From: Synaphobranchus kaupii
Taxonomy: Eukaryota; Chordata; Actinopteri; Anguilliformes; Synaphobranchidae
Assembly: GCA_029718625.1 (NCBI GenBank)
Contig: CM056389.1
Coordinates: 5,104,186-5,168,185 of the forward strand
Direction of reading: 5' to 3'
Length of the DNA: 64,000 nt
The notes below the pieces were generated by a model. That model searched no databases. It was not told the origin of the DNA and was given only the letters and a program-made list of their open reading frames with translations. Positions within the stretch are counted from its first letter, which is position 1, and every line of letters starts with the position of its first letter. Positions 55,435-64,000 of this stretch are shown here, one piece after another. The position numbers and the translations under genes are program-made.

Positions 55435-58400
55435 TCAACCGGGTAGCGGCTCACTACCCGGTCCTAGCTGGCCAGTTGACAACCCCCAGGCCGCCACATT
55501 GCCCCCACCCAAGGGGTCACAAGTCTCCGACGACCCCGCAGTCCAACCACAACTCACATCAAAGTCCCGTAAGTGGCCTGGGGGCCGCCGGTGTCGTTTA
55601 GGTCTCCTGGTAGCGCTCGGCGGAGTGTCGCTGGGCTCAGGCTCACTGGGTAGCACAGTGTCGCTGCTCACCTCCGGCTCAGCTGCATCAGGAGTTGCCA
55701 GGGGCCTGTAGGGTGCTAGCCGGTCTTGATGTAGCACCACCAGGCGCCCCCGGCCTGGCATCCTGATGCGATAAACCACCTCCGAGAGCCGTTCCACAAT
55801 TTCTCCAGGCCCCCGCCAGCTCGCTCGCAGCTTGGGCGACAGGCCCTTCTTCCGCTCAGGGCAATAAATCCAGACCTGCTCTCCTGCTGCAAAGGCCCGT
55901 CCTCTGCAGCGCGTGTCGTACCACCGCTTCTGCTTAACGCCGGCGGAGGCCTGGGCCTTGCGGGCGAAGTCGTGAGCGACGAGGAGGCGGTTCCGCAGCC
56001 GGTGGTAGTACTCCTCCCGAGTACGGCTGGGTTCTTCAGGCTCAGGCGGAGCCCCGAACACCAAGTCCACTGGTGTCCTGAGCTCCCGTCCGAACATCAG
56101 GGCAGCAGGGGTGAGTTGGCTGGACTCCTGCACGGCTGACCTGTAAGCCCACAGGACCAATGGCAGGTGGCGATCCCAGTCCCGCTGGTGCTGGCTGGCT
56201 AAGATGGCTAGCTGGGTAGCTAGCGTGCGGTTAAATCGCTCGACGAGGCCGTCGCTTTGAGGATGGAGTGGCGTCGTTCGGGTCTTTGTCACGCCCAGCC
56301 GTTTGCAGACCTCCGCCATCAGCTGGGATTCGAAGTTGCGCCCCTGGTCACTGTGGAGCTCGGCAGGGGCCCCGAAACGGGTGAACATCTCCTCCACGAG
56401 CCTCTCCGCCGTCGTCGCCGCACTCTGGTCTGGGATAGCGAATGCCTCCGGCCACTTGGTGAAGTAATCCATCGCGACCAGAATGTAGCGATTGCCGGAG
56501 TCGGTGACGGGGAAGGGCCCGAGGACGTCCACCCCCACCCGTTCCATGGGTGCCCCCACCAGGTGTTGTTGCAGGGGTGCTCGGGAGCGTTGACTAGGCC
56601 CTTTCTGTGCCGTGCAGGAGTCGCAGCACTGGACGTGGAGCTCGACGTCGTGACGACACCCCGGCCAGTGAAACTTCCCCCTCAGCCGGTGCAGGGTTTT
56701 GTTGTTGCCGAAGTGGCCCGCCCCCACCGAGCCGTGGACCAACCTGAGGACATCAGGACGGAGCGCCCGTGGTACCAACAGCTGCAGGATGTCGCTGCCC
56801 CGGCCTGGGGCCTCCCACCGTCTGTAGAGGAGACCGTCGCGCTGCACCAGGCTGCTGTACAGGCTGTAGTAGCTTTTGACCTCTGGGCTCTCTGCCGACA
56901 CCACCGACCGCTCGGGGCGCTGCCCCGCCTCCAGCCAGCTCCTCACCTTGCCCAGCGTGCTGTCTGCTTCCTGGGCCTCTCGGAGCTCCATGGGCGTCAG
57001 CGGCAGCCACCCCTCCGCGTCGCCGCTGGCCTGGACCACCGCCACATCTGGGCTCACCTGGTCCCGTTCCTCTTGGCGGCTGCAGTAGCGACACTCCTGG
57101 GCTGCGCACGGCCGGCGCGATAAAGCGTCTGCGTTCCCATGAAGTCGGCCTGCCCGGTGCCGGATTTCGAAGTCATAGCCTTGCAGTTGTTCCAGCCAGC
57201 GAGCAACTTGACCCTCAGGGTCTTTAAAAGTTAGGAGCCAGGTGAGCGAGGCGTGGTCGGTGCGCAGGAGGAAGTGGCTGCCTTGCAGGTACGGCCGGAA
57301 GTGGTGCAACGCCCTGACCACAGCGAGCAGCTCCCACCTGGTGACGCAGTAATTGCGTTCCGCCTTCCCCAGGGCCCGGCTGTAGTAGGCAACCACTCGC
57401 TCGCCGTCTTCATCCTCCTGTGACAGGACGGCCCCCACTCCGGTGTTGCTTGCGTCGGTGTCAACGATGAAGGGTCGCTTGGCGTCGGGGTACGCCAACA
57501 CTGGAGCTTCAGTGAGGGCCGCCCTGAGCTGGTCAAAGGCCATGGATTGCTCCTCCTGCCACACAAACGGCCGGCACTTATCCGTTAAGCGATGGAGGGG
57601 GCTAGCCAGGGTAGCGAAGTCCCGGACAAAGCGCCTATAATAGGACGCCAGGCCCAGGAAGCTTCGCAGCTCACCCACGTTGCCAGGGACCGGCCAGTCC
57701 CTCACAGCAGCCACCTTAGATGGATCGGTGGCTACGCCCCGCTCGCTGACGATGTGCCCTAGGAAGGCCGTCTCCCTCCGGAGGAGCTGGCACTTCTTTG
57801 GGTTTAGCCGCAATCCCGCTTGGCGGATTGCAGCTAGCACATCAGTCAGGTTAGCGAGGGCCTGCTGGAAGTCGCTGGCGTGTACCAGGAGGTCGTCTAA
57901 GTACACGACACAGCGACTGCGAGGGACGGCCGCTAGCACCCGCTCCATCAGCCGCTCGAACGTGGCCGGCGCGTTGCATAGCCCGAAGGGCATCACCCGA
58001 AACTGCCAGAGACCGTGCCCAATAGTAAAGGCGGTCTTAGGCTTCGCTTCGGGTGCCAGCCTCACCTGCCAGTAGCCGCTGCGGAGGTCCAGCGAACTGA
58101 ACCAGCTCGACCCGCTGATGTGGTCCAGGGCCTCGTCAATGCGGGGGAGTGGGTAGGAGTCTTTGGTGGTCAGGAAGTTCAGACGCCTGTAGTCCACACA
58201 GAACCTCCACTCCCCGCTCTTCTTCTGGACCAGGACCGCAGGGGCTGCCCACGGGCTGTCGGAGGGCTCGATGACACCAGCAGCTGCCATTTCCTTCACC
58301 TTTTCCTCTGCCACCAGTCGCTTGGCAGGGGACATCCGGTGCGGCCGCAGACGGATGGGTTGAGCTGTGTCGGTGTTGATGGTGTGCTGCACCAGCTCGG

Positions 58401-59421
58401 TCTGGGTACAGTCCTCATCCCGCACTGCGAAAAGGTCTGCGTTTCCATCCAGGAGGCTTTTGAGCTGCTGGCGCTGCTGGTGGTCGAGCCCGCTGCTGCT
58501 TCGTTGCCACAGGGCGTGGACAGCTGCTGTCGTCTCGGCAGGCAGAGCTGGTTTGGGCTGGGCAGGCGGTTGCTGTGGGACAGGCTGGTGGTGGTGGGCG
58601 AGCGAGTGGTCGGGCTGGGGCACTGCGGTCAGTGACGGTGGCTTGGGTGCAGTGGCTAGCTGGAGTAGCTTGCTTGCTGGCCGGGCTGTGGTGGCTAGGT
58701 GGCGTGTTCGTCGGGCTGTGGTGGCTAGGTGGCGTGCTCGTCGGGCCGGTTTTCGTGTCGGGCCGGACTGTAAGGCTACTGTCTCCGTGCCAAGAGTGAT
58801 GCTGCCCCTTGACACATCAACGCAGGCTCCCCAGCGTTTCAGCAGGTCCAGGCCGATGATGCACGAGTCCGCGATGTCAGCTAGCCAGAACTCGTGCGAC
58901 ACCTCCTGCCCGGTCACCGTCACCTTCACCTCTTTCTTCCCCCTCATCGCCATCTTTGCCCCCGTCACTGATGTCAGCGGTGTGGCGGTGGGCGTCCACG
59001 CCCCGGGAAGTTGGGGCCCGCCGGTGTTGTGGAGTACTCCTGGCCGGACAAGGGAGATGGTAGCCCCCGTGTCCACCAGGGCTCGGCAGGCCTGCCCGTC
59101 CAGCCAACAGTGGAGGTACAACCCACTGGCTTTGCCCAGCCGACCTACCCGTGGATGGGACTTATGCTCAGCCGCCTTTGTAAAGGCGCTTGTGCTAGCC
59201 TCCAGAGAGGTAGCTGGAATTTTTGCCACTTGGGCGGGTAAGGCCGTACTGGGTTTGGGCACAGGGGTGTGTACCTGGTTGAGGAGGGTTGGTTCCCGGG
59301 GCGGCGTTCTCCTCACTGCGCCGTCCCTGCCTCGTTTCCCGACGGCGGGGGCTTCCGTGGCTTTGGTGCTGGAGCTGGGCAGTCGCGAGCGATATGGCCC
59401 GGCTCGTCGCACCGGTAGCAC
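55435..59421 (-). CDS. Gypsy Pol polyprotein (protease, reverse transcriptase, RNase H, integrase)
   Basis: 1328 residues counted from the first ATG at 59421; it is probably made as a Gag-Pol fusion by a -1 frameshift rather than from its own start. Protease active site DTGA at 117-120. Reverse transcriptase about 370-545 with YLDD at 507-510. RNase H from about 650 (FIVDTDASNTGVGAVLS). Integrase from about 905: HHCC zinc finger (HGSVGAGHF…, CCDSC), then catalytic Asp in GVDVLGPFPV, Asp in HSDQGRNFES and Glu in LVERFN. C-terminal GPY/F-type module (LRASWRGPGEIVERL) and no chromodomain seen. A 30-bp tandem duplication (RHLATTARRT) lies after the protease. No stop or frameshift interrupts the frame. 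Confidence 0.95.
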   Translation of the reverse strand: MLPVRRAGPYRSRLPSSSTKATEAPAVGKRGRDGAVRRTPPREPTLLNQVHTPVPKPSTALPAQVAKIPATSLEASTSAFTKAAEHKSHPRVGRLGKASGLYLHCWLDGQACRALVDTGATISLVRPGVLHNTGGPQLPGAWTPTATPLTSVTGAKMAMRGKKEVKVTVTGQEVSHEFWLADIADSCIIGLDLLKRWGACVDVSRGSITLGTETVALQSGPTRKPARRARHLATTARRTRHLATTARPASKLLQLATAPKPPSLTAVPQPDHSLAHHHQPVPQQPPAQPKPALPAETTAAVHALWQRSSSGLDHQQRQQLKSLLDGNADLFAVRDEDCTQTELVQHTINTDTAQPIRLRPHRMSPAKRLVAEEKVKEMAAAGVIEPSDSPWAAPAVLVQKKSGEWRFCVDYRRLNFLTTKDSYPLPRIDEALDHISGSSWFSSLDLRSGYWQVRLAPEAKPKTAFTIGHGLWQFRVMPFGLCNAPATFERLMERVLAAVPRSRCVVYLDDLLVHASDFQQALANLTDVLAAIRQAGLRLNPKKCQLLRRETAFLGHIVSERGVATDPSKVAAVRDWPVPGNVGELRSFLGLASYYRRFVRDFATLASPLHRLTDKCRPFVWQEEQSMAFDQLRAALTEAPVLAYPDAKRPFIVDTDASNTGVGAVLSQEDEDGERVVAYYSRALGKAERNYCVTRWELLAVVRALHHFRPYLQGSHFLLRTDHASLTWLLTFKDPEGQVARWLEQLQGYDFEIRHRAGRLHGNADALSRRPCAAQECRYCSRQEERDQVSPDVAVVQASGDAEGWLPLTPMELREAQEADSTLGKVRSWLEAGQRPERSVVSAESPEVKSYYSLYSSLVQRDGLLYRRWEAPGRGSDILQLLVPRALRPDVLRLVHGSVGAGHFGNNKTLHRLRGKFHWPGCRHDVELHVQCCDSCTAQKGPSQRSRAPLQQHLVGAPMERVGVDVLGPFPVTDSGNRYILVAMDYFTKWPEAFAIPDQSAATTAERLVEEMFTRFGAPAELHSDQGRNFESQLMAEVCKRLGVTKTRTTPLHPQSDGLVERFNRTLATQLAILASQHQRDWDRHLPLVLWAYRSAVQESSQLTPAALMFGRELRTPVDLVFGAPPEPEEPSRTREEYYHRLRNRLLVAHDFARKAQASAGVKQKRWYDTRCRGRAFAAGEQVWIYCPERKKGLSPKLRASWRGPGEIVERLSEVVYRIRMPGRGRLVVLHQDRLAPYRPLATPDAAEPEVSSDTVLPSEPEPSDTPPSATRRPKRHRRPPGHLRDFDVSCGWTAGSSETCDPLGGGNVAAWGLSTGQLGPGSEPLPG
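55484..55512 (-). other. polypurine tract next to the 3' LTR
   Basis: Reading the minus strand, CCCCTTGGGTGGGGGCAA immediately precedes the LTR start TGTGGCGGCC at 55498. A purine-rich run there is the expected plus-strand DNA primer. Confidence 0.6.
59298..59340 (-). promoter_or_regulatory. gag-pol -1 frameshift signal: slippery heptamer and stem-loop
   Basis: GGGAAAC (59340-59334) lies in the gag frame as G-GGA-AAC, the X-XXY-YYZ arrangement for simultaneous -1 slippage. A 6-nt spacer (GAGGCA) follows. Then GGGACGGCG (59327-59319) can pair with CGCCGCCCC (59306-59298): eight G-C pairs and one A/C mismatch around a 12-nt loop. The gag stop (59315-59313) is in the loop. Shift by -1 enters the pol frame. 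Confidence 0.75.
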
Positions 59422-60227
59422 CGGCCTTGTCGCCTCGCTGGCCGTTGTAGTGGCGTGCGTGTCCAGCAGACCTCCTCGCCATCGGCCACCCTGACGTGCT
59501 GGCGGGTTGGTTGTGGAGTGGGCCGGATAGCTAGGGTGTCTTCCGCCCGAGTTGTCATGCTCAAAGCCTCGCTTATGGAACCCGGTTGGGCTAGGCTAAC
59601 GTGGTCACGTAGGCGCTCTGGCGTGAGGGCTCGCAGGAATGCATGCAGCGCTAGCTTCTCCTGCGCTGCTGCATCGAACTCTGGGTAGGCCTCGCGGGCG
59701 TAGCGCTGTACGTCGGCCGCCACTTTTCCCCAGCTCTCCTCCTCACAGCGGTAGCGGCTTAGCAGCTTTTCCCGGCTTGCTTCGGCGGAGCGGTGCTGGG
59801 TGAACCGCCGTTGGAGTGCTGCGGTCAGAGCCTGTAGGTTTTGTCGCTCCTCCGGCGGCAGGTCCAGGATCGCCTCCAGCGCTGGGCCCTCCAGGGCGAG
59901 TGCCAGGTGTCCCGCTGTCTGCTCCGGCGTCCAGCTAGCCAGCTGAGCTGCTAGCTCTAGCTGCGCTAGGTACGACTCCAGCGAAGCTGTTCCGTTGAAC
60001 CGAGGTAGCTTCAGCTGCATTGTCGGCTTTGCGAGCGTGCCGTCGCGGCTTACCGATGCCGGATCCTCCTGTCTGCCGCTGAAGCCGTCCGGTCGCCTGG
60101 ACACTCGCACCGCGGGAATCTGCCACTCGGGGCTAGTTATAGCCCCGGCCTTCCTCGCCTTCCTGCGGGTCAACTCGCCGATCGTCCGCTCCAGTTCCTC
60201 CATCTCCCTCAGTAGGGCTCGTTCCAT
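59313..60227 (-). CDS. Gypsy Gag polyprotein with CCHC zinc knuckle
   Basis: 304 residues from the first ATG (60227), MERALLREMEELERTIGELT. The middle part (about 70-230) is a retrotransposon capsid-type region (LPRFNGTASLESYLAQLELA; RRFTQHRSAEASREKLLSRY; FLRALTPERLRDHVSL). A single zinc knuckle CYRCDEPGHIARDC lies near residue 274, followed by a proline/lysine-rich end. The frame overlaps pol by 109 nt in the -1 relation. The start codon lies at the edge of the primer-binding site, leaving almost no leader. Confidence 0.93.
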   Translation of the reverse strand: MERALLREMEELERTIGELTRRKARKAGAITSPEWQIPAVRVSRRPDGFSGRQEDPASVSRDGTLAKPTMQLKLPRFNGTASLESYLAQLELAAQLASWTPEQTAGHLALALEGPALEAILDLPPEERQNLQALTAALQRRFTQHRSAEASREKLLSRYRCEEESWGKVAADVQRYAREAYPEFDAAAQEKLALHAFLRALTPERLRDHVSLAQPGSISEALSMTTRAEDTLAIRPTPQPTRQHVRVADGEEVCWTRTPLQRPARRQGRCYRCDEPGHIARDCPAPAPKPRKPPPSGNEAGTAQ

Positions 60228-60244
60228 CCCACTTCCGGACACCA
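60226..60244 (-). other. primer-binding site
   Basis: One base after the 5' LTR end, the minus strand reads TGGTGTCCGGAAGTGGGAT. It begins TGG, complementary to the tRNA CCA end, and is close to the 3' end of tRNA-Leu with a one-base insertion and mismatch. The tRNA assignment is tentative. Confidence 0.6.
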
Positions 60245-60245
60245 A

Positions 60246-60534
60246 TGTAGCGAGCGCGGAGAATGAGGGAGAGAGACAGCAGTTTGCAGTACCCGAATCG
60301 CTCTAGCCGAGCTTCGTTTTATTCACGCTACCTTTACCAGCTCTTAAAAGAGCCGTTAGCTTTTCCAGGATCCAGCTCAGCGTTGTTCACAGTTGAAGCA
60401 CCTTCTTAGACTGACTAGGAATCACTTCAGGTACTGCCTTATATTTCAACTAGTTGGCTGTGATTGGCGAACACACTTACAAATTCCTAGCCAATCACAG
60501 CCACACATAAATTACAGTTAGCTTACGGTTACGT
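60246..60534 (-). repeat. 5' LTR of the Gypsy element, truncated by a gap
   Basis: 289 bp identical by eye to 55038-55326. The remaining about 172 bp are lost in the N run that starts at 60535. Confidence 0.93.
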
Positions 60535-61034
60535 NNNNNNNNNNNNNNNNNNNNNNNNNNNNNNNNNNNNNNNNNNNNNNNNNNNNNNNNNNNNNNNNNN
60601 NNNNNNNNNNNNNNNNNNNNNNNNNNNNNNNNNNNNNNNNNNNNNNNNNNNNNNNNNNNNNNNNNNNNNNNNNNNNNNNNNNNNNNNNNNNNNNNNNNNN
60701 NNNNNNNNNNNNNNNNNNNNNNNNNNNNNNNNNNNNNNNNNNNNNNNNNNNNNNNNNNNNNNNNNNNNNNNNNNNNNNNNNNNNNNNNNNNNNNNNNNNN
60801 NNNNNNNNNNNNNNNNNNNNNNNNNNNNNNNNNNNNNNNNNNNNNNNNNNNNNNNNNNNNNNNNNNNNNNNNNNNNNNNNNNNNNNNNNNNNNNNNNNNN
60901 NNNNNNNNNNNNNNNNNNNNNNNNNNNNNNNNNNNNNNNNNNNNNNNNNNNNNNNNNNNNNNNNNNNNNNNNNNNNNNNNNNNNNNNNNNNNNNNNNNNN
61001 NNNNNNNNNNNNNNNNNNNNNNNNNNNNNNNNNN
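60535..61034. other. scaffold gap of 500 N
   Basis: Exactly 500 undetermined bases between the 5' LTR and the 34-bp array. The right flank of the Gypsy element cannot be read. Confidence 0.99.
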
Positions 61035-64000
61035 TTAGCGCTCTGTAGCAGTGCTAAACTAGTGAGTATTAGCGTTGAGTATCAGTGCTATATTAATGAG
61101 TATTAGCGCTCCGTAGCAGTGCTATATTAGTGAGTATTAGCGCTCTGTAGCAGTGCTATATTAGTGAGTATTAGCGCTCTGTAGCAGTGTTATATTAGTG
61201 AGTATTAGCACTCTGTAGCAGTGCTATATTAGTGAGTATTAGCGCTCTGTAGCAGTGCTATATTAGTGAGTATTAGCGCTCTGTAGCAGTGTTATATTAG
61301 TGAGTATTAGCACTCTGTAGCAGTGCTATATTAGTGAGTATTAGCGCTCAGTATCAGTGCTAAACTAGTGAGTATTAGCGCTCAGTATCAGTGCTATATT
61401 AATGAGTATTAGCGCTCAGTATCAGTGCTATATTAGTGAGTATTAGGCCTGTGTAGCAGTGCTATATTAGTGAGTATTAGCGCTCTGTAGCAGTGTTATA
61501 TTAGTGAGTATTAGCGCTCTGTAGCAGTGTTATATTAGTGAGTATTAGCACTCTGTAGCAGTGCTGTATTAGTGAGTATTAGGCCTCTGTAGCAGTGCTA
61601 TATTAGTGAGTATTAGCGCTCTGTAGCAGTGTTACATTAGTGAGTATTAGCGCTCTGTAGCAGTGTTATATTAGTGAGTATTAGCACTCTGTAGCAGTGC
61701 TATATTAGTGAATATTAGCGCTCTGTAGCAGTGCTGTATTAGTGAGTATTAGCGCTCTGTAGCAGTGCTGTATTAGTGAGTATTAGTGCTCTGTAGCAGT
61801 GCTATATTAGTGAGTATTAGGACTGTAGCAGTGCTGTATTAAGTGAGTAATAGCGCTCAGTATCAGTGCTGCACTAGTGAGTATTGGCGCTCTGTAGCAG
61901 TGCTATATTAATGAGTATTAGCGCTCTGTAGCAGTGCTGTATTAGTGAGTATTAGCGCTCAGTATCAGTGCTATATTAATGAGTATTAGCGCTCTGTAGC
62001 AGTGCTGTATTAATGAGTATTAGCGCTCAGTATCAGTGCTGCACTAGTGAGTATTAGCGCTCAGTATCAGTGCTATATTAATGAGTATTAGCCCCCTGTA
62101 GCAGTGCTATATTAGTGCGTATTAGCGCTCTGTAGCAGTGCTGTATTAGTGAGTATTAGCGCTCTGTAGCAGTGCTAAACTAGTGAGTATTAGCGTTGAG
62201 TATCAGTGCTATATTAATGAGTATTAGCACTCCGTAGCAGTGCTATATTAGTGAGTATTAGCGCTCTGTAGCAGTGCTATATTAGTGAGTATTAGCGCTC
62301 TGTAGCAGTGTTATATTAGTGAGTATTAGCACTCTGTAGCAGTGCTATATTAGTGAGTATTAGTGCTCTGTAGCAGTGCTATATTAGTGAGTATTAGCGC
62401 TCAGTATCAGTGCTAAACTAGTGAGTATTAGCGCTCTGTAGCAGTGCTATATTAATGAGTATTAGCGCTCAGTATCAGTGCTATATTAGTGAGTATTAGG
62501 CCTCTGTAGCAGTGCTATATTAGTGAGTATTAGCGCTCTGTAGCAGTGTTATATTAGTGAGTATTAGCGCTCTGTAGCAGTGTTATATTAGTGAGTATTA
62601 GCACTCTATAGCAGTGCTGTATTAGTGAGTATTAGGCCTCTGAAGTAGTGCTATATTAGTGAGTATTAGCGCTCTGTAGCAGTGTTATATTAGTGAGTAT
62701 TAGCGCTCTGTAGCAGTGTTATATTAGTGAGTATTAGCACTCTGTAGCAGTGCTATATTAGTGAGTATTAGTGGTCTATAGCATTGCTGGTTTAGTGAGT
62801 ATTAGCGCTCTGTAGCAGTGCTGTATTAGAGAGTATTAGTGCTCTGTAGCAGTGCTATATTAGTGAGTATTAGGGCTGTAGCAGTGCTGTATTAGTGAGT
62901 AATAGCGCTCAGTATCAGTGCTGCACTAGTGAGTATTGGCGCTCTGTAGCAGTGCTATATTAATGAGTATTAGCGCTCTGTAGCAGTGCTGTATTAGTGA
63001 GTATTAGCGCTCAGTATCAGTGCTATATTAATGAGTATTAGCGCTCTGTAGCAGTGCTGTATTCGTGAGTATTAGCGCTCTGTAGCAGTGCTAAACTAGT
63101 GAGTATTAGCGTTGAGTATCAGTGCTATATTAATGAGTATTAGCGCTCCGTAGCAGTGCTATATTAGTGAGTATTAGCGCTCTGTAGCAGTGCTATATTA
63201 GTGAGTATTAGCGCTCTGTAGCAGTGTTATATTAGTGAGTATTAGCACTCTGTAGCAGTGCTATATTAGTGAGTATTAGTGCTCTGTAGCAGTGCTATAT
63301 TAGTGAGTATTAGCGCTCAGTATCAGTGCTAAACTAGTGAGTATTAGCGCTCTGTAGCAGTGCTATATTAGTGAGTATTAGCGCTCTGTAGCAGTGTTAT
63401 ATTAGTGAGTATTTGCACTCTGTAGCAGTGCTATATTAGTGAGTATTAGTGCTCTGTAGCAGTGCTATATTAGTGAGTATTAGCGCTCAGTATCAGTGCT
63501 AAACTAGTGAGTATTAGCGCTCTGTAGCAGTGCTATATTATTGAGTATTAGCGCTCAGTATCAGTGCTATATTAGTGAGTATTAGGCCTCTGTAGCAGTG
63601 CTGTATTAGTGAGTATTAGCACTCTGTATCAGTGCTAAACTAGTGAGTATTAGCGCTCAGTATCAGTGCTATATTAATGAGTATTAGCGCTCAGTATCAG
63701 TGCTATATTAGTGAGTATTAGGCCTCTGTAGCAGTGCTATATTAGTGAGTATTAGCGCTCTGTAGCAGTGTTATATTAGTGAGTATTAGCGCTCTGTAGC
63801 AGTGTTATATTAGTGAGTATTAGCACTCTGTAGCAGTGCTATATTAGTGAGTATTAGTGCTCTGTAGCAGTGCTATATTAGTGAGTATTAGCGCTCAGTA
63901 TCAGTGCTAAACTAGTGAGTATTAGCGCTCAGTATCAGTGCTGTATTAATGAGTATTAGCGCTCTGTAGCAGTGTTATATTAGTGAGTATTAGCGCTCTG
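61035..64000. repeat. 34-bp minisatellite array running out of the window
   Basis: About 87 copies of TATTAGTGAGTATTAGCGCT plus CTGTAGCAGTGCTA with variants CAGTATCAGTG, AAACTAG, GGCCTCTG and GCACTCTG. Long blocks of variant units recur in the same order, for example the series starting TAAACTAGTGAGTATTAGCGTTGAG near 61055, 62175 and 63095, about 1.0 kb apart. This shows higher-order repeat structure. No gene present. Confidence 0.96.

Larger units (their letters stand above)
55038..55498 (-). repeat. 3' LTR of the Gypsy element
   Basis: It starts TGTAGCGAGCG and ends GCCGCCACA on the plus strand. Read on the minus strand it has two facing CCAAT-type sites (55295-55282 and 55260-55247), a TATAAGG box (55235-55229) and AATAAA (55115-55110), in the order expected for promoter and poly(A) signal. 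The pol frame ends 64 bp inside it. Confidence 0.93.
55038..60534 (-). mobile_element. Ty3/Gypsy LTR retrotransposon, apparently intact
   Basis: The element lies on the minus strand. 3' LTR 55038-55498 (461 bp, TG…CA), pol 59421-55435, gag 60227-59313, primer-binding site at about 60244-60226, 5' LTR from 60246, cut by a gap after 289 bp. No difference was seen between the 289 overlapping LTR bases. Both frames are uninterrupted and no envelope gene is present. It inserted into the AAGCTGATGG-ended element of segmental copy B. Right flank and target duplication are hidden by the gap. Confidence 0.95.

Noticed and set aside
56257..59494. Plus-strand frames of 206-375 codons opposite pol
   Set aside because: They are antisense shadows of GC-rich pol codons; no domain or start context.
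1..64000. tRNA or rRNA genes
   Set aside because: I found no cloverleaf-type A/B box pair or rRNA core sequence; the tRNA-like stretch at 60226-60244 is the primer-binding site of the retrotransposon.

Overview
The window reads as a repeat-rich euchromatic segment of a ray-finned fish (teleost) chromosome. The evidence is a clustered-protocadherin type variable exon, vertebrate-style exon/intron structure, and many mobile elements typical of fish: Sleeping-Beauty-like Tc1 elements, long-inverted-repeat MITEs, L2/CR1-group LINEs and a Ty3/Gypsy element. By eye, roughly a third of the bases lie in about twenty tandem arrays with periods of 17 to 95 bp. Two runs of exactly 500 N (32424-32923, 60535-61034) are scaffold gaps, each next to a large array.

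Layout. 1-7100: a 17/18-bp array, a decayed Tc1 transposase (minus strand), a 37-bp array, then 2.5 kb of CA/TACA/TC simple repeats. 7891-10482: a single-exon protocadherin (six cadherin repeats, one membrane segment, cytoplasmic tail with three 42-bp repeats). 11392-16250: a MITE and a nearly complete two-ORF LINE on the minus strand with one frameshift. 16386-22532: a MITE, 35-, 24- and 29-bp arrays, a gene-free stretch that may hold a conserved non-coding element, a possible orphan coding exon and a long-inverted-repeat MITE. 22751-27654: copy A of a segmental duplication whose copy B lies at 53280-55037. 28083-37280: a previously unlisted twelve-exon gene, assembled here from splice sites and matching phases, for a 466-residue membrane-anchored coiled-coil protein. 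Its introns hold 42-, 32- and 20-bp arrays. 37303-43415: three more arrays and a dead Tc1 element. 44188-45970: a non-autonomous DNA element and a broken RecQ-like helicase exon. 46548-53277: Sleeping-Beauty-like end, a broken L2-type LINE with an esterase-type ORF1 remnant, a second LINE carrying an LTR-like insertion, and another Tc1 end. 55038-60534: an apparently intact Ty3/Gypsy retrotransposon on the minus strand. 61035 to the end: a 34-bp array running out of the window.

The host genes are the protocadherin exon (cell-cell recognition), the coiled-coil membrane protein (function unknown), and possibly the exon at 21434-21726. Nothing in the window shows these working together. Most of the remaining sequence is mobile or tandemly repeated. 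The strongest mechanistic signals are a slippery heptamer plus stem-loop at the gag-pol overlap of the Gypsy element, the paired segmental copies in which one 30-bp unit is single in one copy and expanded to about 75 in the other, and the new coiled-coil gene with six in-register 14-residue repeats.
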